In this document: positions 61,185 to 64,000 of the stretch, in pieces
How positions within the stretch are numbered: position 1 is the stretch's first letter
How the letters are laid out: every line of letters starts with the position of its first letter
NCBI RefSeq assembly: GCF_900239185.1
Contig: NZ_OENA01000053.1
Location: 186,305-250,304, forward strand
From: Tenacibaculum finnmarkense
GTDB lineage: Bacteria; Bacteroidota; Bacteroidia; Flavobacteriales; Flavobacteriaceae
Direction: 5' to 3'
Length of the DNA stretch: 64,000 bases
Program-made: the position numbers and the translations under genes
The notes under the pieces: model-generated
Database searches by the model: none
Told to the model about the DNA's origin: nothing
What the model saw: only the letters and a program-made list of their open reading frames with translations

Positions 61185-61937
61185 ATGATTGCAGAAATAC
61201 AACATAATTCAGCGAAATATAAAATAGATTTAGCAAATCCTTTAGATATTTCAATAGCAATTGACGTGTCAAAAGAAAGTGTAAATGCCTGGTATATTAA
61301 CGATCCTACAATTACACCTGTGGTGGCTGAAAATTGGGTTGGAAGTGTGGCTAAAGGGGCGGTGGTGAATTTTAATAATATCTCTTTTAACCCGCATTCA
61401 CACATTACACATACCGAATGTGTAGGGCATATTACTAAAAAAGTGCATTCTGTAAATGAACATTTAAACAACTTTTTCTTTTTGGCTGAGGTAATTACGA
61501 TAAACCCAAAGAAATTAGAAAATGGTGATTTTGCTATTACAAAAAAGCAGTTAAAAACGGCTTTAAAAGCGAAAAATAACGAAGCGGTTGTTATTAGAAC
61601 GCTGCCAAATATAGCTGATAAAAAACACCGCAGATATTCGAATACAAATCCGCCGTATTTATTAGAAGAAGGTGCTACTTATTTAAAAGAAATAGGAATT
61701 AAGCATTTATTAATTGATTTGCCTTCGGTGGATAAAGAAAAGGACGACGGGAAATTAGTGTCGCATAATGCTTTTTGGAATACAGCAAGTGAAATTCGTT
61801 TTGATGCCACAATTACAGAGTTTATTTATGTAGAAGATTCCATAAAAGATGGCGCTTACTTTTTAAATTTAATGATAGCGCCTTTTGAAAACGATGCTAC
61901 GCCAAGCAAGCCTATTTTGTATAAAATTAAATACTAA
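61185..61937 (+). CDS. Cyclase-family (kynurenine formamidase-like) hydrolase
   Basis: This 250-aa metal-dependent hydrolase carries a His-rich motif HSHITHTECVGH (about 69-80), a variant of HxGTHxDxPxH. HLLIDLPSVDKEKDDGKL and HNAFWN are further family features. Substrates of the family are formyl-kynurenine or cyclic imides; which one applies here is unknown. It follows hemW closely and is probably in the same operon. Confidence 0.85.
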   Translation: MIAEIQHNSAKYKIDLANPLDISIAIDVSKESVNAWYINDPTITPVVAENWVGSVAKGAVVNFNNISFNPHSHITHTECVGHITKKVHSVNEHLNNFFFLAEVITINPKKLENGDFAITKKQLKTALKAKNNEAVVIRTLPNIADKKHRRYSNTNPPYLLEEGATYLKEIGIKHLLIDLPSVDKEKDDGKLVSHNAFWNTASEIRFDATITEFIYVEDSIKDGAYFLNLMIAPFENDATPSKPILYKIKY

Positions 61938-62135
61938 TTTTTTTAACAATAATTAAACAAGTGTTATTAGAAAAAGTATTCTTTTTTTTATAGATTTACA
62001 GTCTTAATTAAGAATAGAATTCCTACAAATATGAAAATTTATACAACTTATAAAGCCTATGAATATGCTGATACTATTGGTGTGTTTAGGACTTTTTGTG
62101 TTGTGTGATTATTTAAGTATAAAATAGATCAATAA

Positions 62136-62167
62136 TAAAAAGTCCGACCTTAGCGTCGGATTTTTTG
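62136..62167 (+). terminator. Terminator before the MFS gene
   Basis: AAGTCCGAC-cttagc-GTCGGATTTTTT, 200 bases after the cyclase gene. A tiny frame at 62031 is not credible, and the 61938-62204 spacer holds nothing else. Confidence 0.75.
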
Positions 62168-62204
62168 TTTTTATATCAAATTCAAAAAAACAAAACTAGC
62201 ATTT

Positions 62205-63410
62205 ATGAAAAAATTATATTTTAATTACTTGAATACTTTTAAAGGACTCTCGAGAGAGGTTTGGTGGTTGGCTTTAATTACCTTAATTAACAGAGCGGGT
62301 ACAATGGTTATTCCGTTTTTGTCGTTGTATTTAATTAAAAGTTTAAATTTTACCTTAAAAGATGTCGGTTGGATTATGACCTGTTTTGGGCTAGGTTCTG
62401 TGCTTGGATCTTGGATTGGCGGAAAATTAACCGATAAAATAGGCTTTTATAAAGTGATGAAAGCAAGTTTGTTTTTAACAGGTTTATTATTTATTGCCTT
62501 GCAATTTGTAACGTCTTTTGTGGGGTTTTGCATCGGTATTTTTTTAGTAATGTTGGTTGCTGATACTTTTAGGCCTGCTATGTTTGTAGCGTTAAGCACC
62601 TATAGCAAACCCGAAAATAAAACCCGTTCGGTAACTTTAATTCGTTTGGCAATTAATTTAGGATTTTCCGCAGGGCCTGCTTTAGGCGGGTTAATTATTA
62701 CTTCGTTAAGTTACAGCGGTTTGTTTTGGGTAGATGGAATTACCTGTATTTCTGCCACTTTTTTATTGATGAATGTTTTAAACCCGAAGAAAGCAAGAAC
62801 TTTAGATGAACTAAAAGTCGTAAACCCTATTTCTATTTTTAAAGATACTGCTTTTTGGCTATTTTTTGTAGGGATGTTTATTTTTGCATTGGTATTTTTG
62901 CAGTTGTTTTCAACAATTCCGTTGTATTATAAACAGGCGCATCATTTGTCGGAATTACAAATTGGTTTGTTAATGGCAATGAATGGCTTTATTATTTTTT
63001 CTTTAGAAATGCCACTAATTAAATGGCTAGAAGAAAGTAAGTATTCGAAAGAATTTTTAATATTTATAGGCTTATTTTTAATGGGATTAAGTTTTTTTGT
63101 ACTAAATTTAACAAGTTGGTCAGGTATTTTAATTCTAGGAATGTTTTTTATGACTTTTGGTGAAATGATTGCGCTTCCGTTTTCGAATGCTTTTGTAATT
63201 AATAGGGCTAAAAAAGGAAATCAAGGAGAATATATGGCATATTATAGCATCGCATTTTCGTTGGCACATATTTTTGGACACAATTCAGGAATGCGATTAA
63301 TTGATGCTTATGGTTTTGATACCACTTGGAGTATTGTAACTATTACGGCTGTTGTTGGCTTGGTTATTTTTTTACTGTTGATGCGTATGGTGAAAAAAGA
63401 AAAAGCATAA
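62205..63410 (+). CDS. Major facilitator superfamily transporter
   Basis: This 401-aa inner-membrane protein has twelve likely helices. The loop 2-3 motif GSWIGGKLTDKIGFYKVMK (Gly-x3-Gly-Lys-x2-Asp-Lys-x-Gly) and the helix 4 RLAINLGFSAGPALGG are typical of the drug-efflux-like MFS group. The substrate is not evident. Single gene, followed by family A repeat copy 5. Confidence 0.93.
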   Translation: MKKLYFNYLNTFKGLSREVWWLALITLINRAGTMVIPFLSLYLIKSLNFTLKDVGWIMTCFGLGSVLGSWIGGKLTDKIGFYKVMKASLFLTGLLFIALQFVTSFVGFCIGIFLVMLVADTFRPAMFVALSTYSKPENKTRSVTLIRLAINLGFSAGPALGGLIITSLSYSGLFWVDGITCISATFLLMNVLNPKKARTLDELKVVNPISIFKDTAFWLFFVGMFIFALVFLQLFSTIPLYYKQAHHLSELQIGLLMAMNGFIIFSLEMPLIKWLEESKYSKEFLIFIGLFLMGLSFFVLNLTSWSGILILGMFFMTFGEMIALPFSNAFVINRAKKGNQGEYMAYYSIAFSLAHIFGHNSGMRLIDAYGFDTTWSIVTITAVVGLVIFLLLMRMVKKEKA

Positions 63411-63495
63411 TGTTTAAATAGGGCTTTTTTTAGTTGAATAGGTCAGAAAGAACAAAATAGTAATGGTACACTAGTTAAAATGGCGCAAGTAATTC

Positions 63496-63587
63496 TAGCC
63501 CCGATTGTAGCAATTGTTTGAGCTCTTTTTTGTTTTTTCTTTTTAAAAAAATAAAAAAAGCGAGTGCGGAAAGCGGGAAATAGCTTC
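63496..63587 (-). repeat. Dispersed repeat family A, copy 5
   Basis: TAGCCCCGATTGTAGCAATT, GTTTGAGCTC, an A/T loop, AGCGAGTGCGGAAAGCGGGA and AATAGCTTC. Inverted relative to copy 1. Confidence 0.85.
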
Positions 63588-63684
63588 AACAAAAAAATAA
63601 TTTTAAGGTGTTTAAAAGTTGTTTAAAGTTGATATGAATAGTAAAAACCTGCCTTTGCAAATTACTTAGCCGAAAAGAAATATT

Positions 63685-63692
63685 TATATTTG
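63685..63692 (+). promoter_or_regulatory. Promoter box of the MazG-like gene
   Basis: TATATTTG, 24 bases before the ATG. Confidence 0.6.
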
Positions 63693-63716
63693 AAGTTTTA
63701 AAAGATTAATGTAAAA

Positions 63717-64000
63717 ATGGATATACAAAACGCCCAAAAGGAAGTAGATAATTGGATTAAAAATCATGGAGTTCGTTATTTTAACGAGCTAACAAACATG
63801 GCGCAATTAACCGAAGAAGTAGGAGAGGTGGCTCGAATTATTGCCCGTCGTTATGGTGAACAAAGCGAAAAAGAAAGTGATAAAAATAAAGATTTAGGCG
63901 AAGAATTAGCCGATGTAATGTTTGTGGTATTGTGTTTGGCAAATCAAACAGGGATTAATTTACAGGATGCTTTTGATAAAAAATTAGACATCAAAACAAA
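63717..64000 (+). CDS. MazG-type nucleotide pyrophosphohydrolase (3' end cut by window)
   Basis: The 94 visible codons start MDIQNAQKEVDNWIKNHG. They contain the two-helix metal site of the MazG family: LTEEVGEVARII and, after a short loop, LGEELADVMFVVL (ExxE and ExxD). It runs off the window end in frame. About 110 aa is usual for the single-domain house-cleaning MazG proteins, so only the last residues are missing. It differs in sequence from the MazG-like gene at 42232. Confidence 0.9.
   Translation, partial: MDIQNAQKEVDNWIKNHGVRYFNELTNMAQLTEEVGEVARIIARRYGEQSEKESDKNKDLGEELADVMFVVLCLANQTGINLQDAFDKKLDIKT

Larger units (their letters stand above)
63411..63716. other. Spacer between the MFS and the partial MazG-like gene
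   Basis: It holds family A repeat copy 5 and a promoter box for the next gene. No gene seen. Confidence 0.6.

Noticed and set aside
62031-62108. 25-aa reading frame after the cyclase gene
   Set aside because: Too short, no neighbour coupling, no recognisable features.

Overview
The window looks like chromosome from a marine member of the Flavobacteriaceae (Bacteroidota), most like Tenacibaculum or Polaribacter. It is A+T-rich. Most genes lack a Shine-Dalgarno sequence and are preceded by the Bacteroidota-type promoter TTG-N18-20-TAnnTTTG. Several gene forms are typical of the family: a SecD-SecF fusion, a hypoxanthine phosphoribosyltransferase-adenylate kinase fusion, an M56 peptidase with a TonB-like tail, a GH3-family protein, a 67-kDa-type SppA and ATP-type PEP carboxykinase. 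No prophage, CRISPR array, rRNA operon or replication origin was seen.

Layout. 1-8 kb: the edge of an HsdR_N-like nuclease gene, lysS, a likely small RNA, a BlaI-M56 regulatory pair with visible operators, a GH3 protein and a DUF2797 protein. 8-25 kb is mostly housekeeping: a Prc-type periplasmic protease, surE-lpxB-NlpC/P60, obgE, hpt-adk, secDF, fhs and the translation operon thrS-infC-rpmI-rplT. 25.2-28.9 kb is an accessory islet next to three tandem tRNA-Asp genes. It holds a three-gene cassette resembling a toxin-antitoxin-SecB chaperone system, a small basic protein gene followed by a SLATT-like membrane protein gene whose end appears frameshifted, and an operon with two roadblock/LC7-like proteins. 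29-38 kb: a DUF58 protein, an M1 aminopeptidase lipoprotein flanked by 58-bp direct repeats, trxA, metK behind a SAM-II-like riboswitch, a lipoprotein and sppA. 38-50 kb: tag, an M49 dipeptidyl peptidase III, a YdjM-like membrane hydrolase, a MazG-like pyrophosphatase, a TlpA-like thioredoxin, ilvE, a tRNA-modification operon (mnmD, a 43-aa membrane protein, a trmN6-like gene), an alpha/beta hydrolase and cydAB, with cydA broken by one in-frame TAA. 50-64 kb: a RAYT transposase next to its REP hairpins, a radical SAM protein with unusual cysteine spacing, a WG-repeat protein, a saccharopine dehydrogenase-family enzyme, pckA, adenine deaminase, ruvC, a HemW-like enzyme, a cyclase-family hydrolase, an MFS transporter and the start of a second MazG-like gene.

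Spacers between genes are unusually rich in dispersed hairpins. At least four families recur: an 84-94-bp element with five copies, a family built on TTCAGCATGACG, one built on TCGAGAAC/GTTCGAGTGA, and the GTAGAGACGC REP linked to the RAYT gene. Strong U-tract terminators separate most transcription units. Several starts are not ATG (infC, mnmD, ruvC, hemW), and promoter positions were used to shorten several over-extended starts (lysS, M1 peptidase, DUF58, ilvE, cydA, pckA, ade). All functions are read from sequence motifs and gene order; no database search was run.
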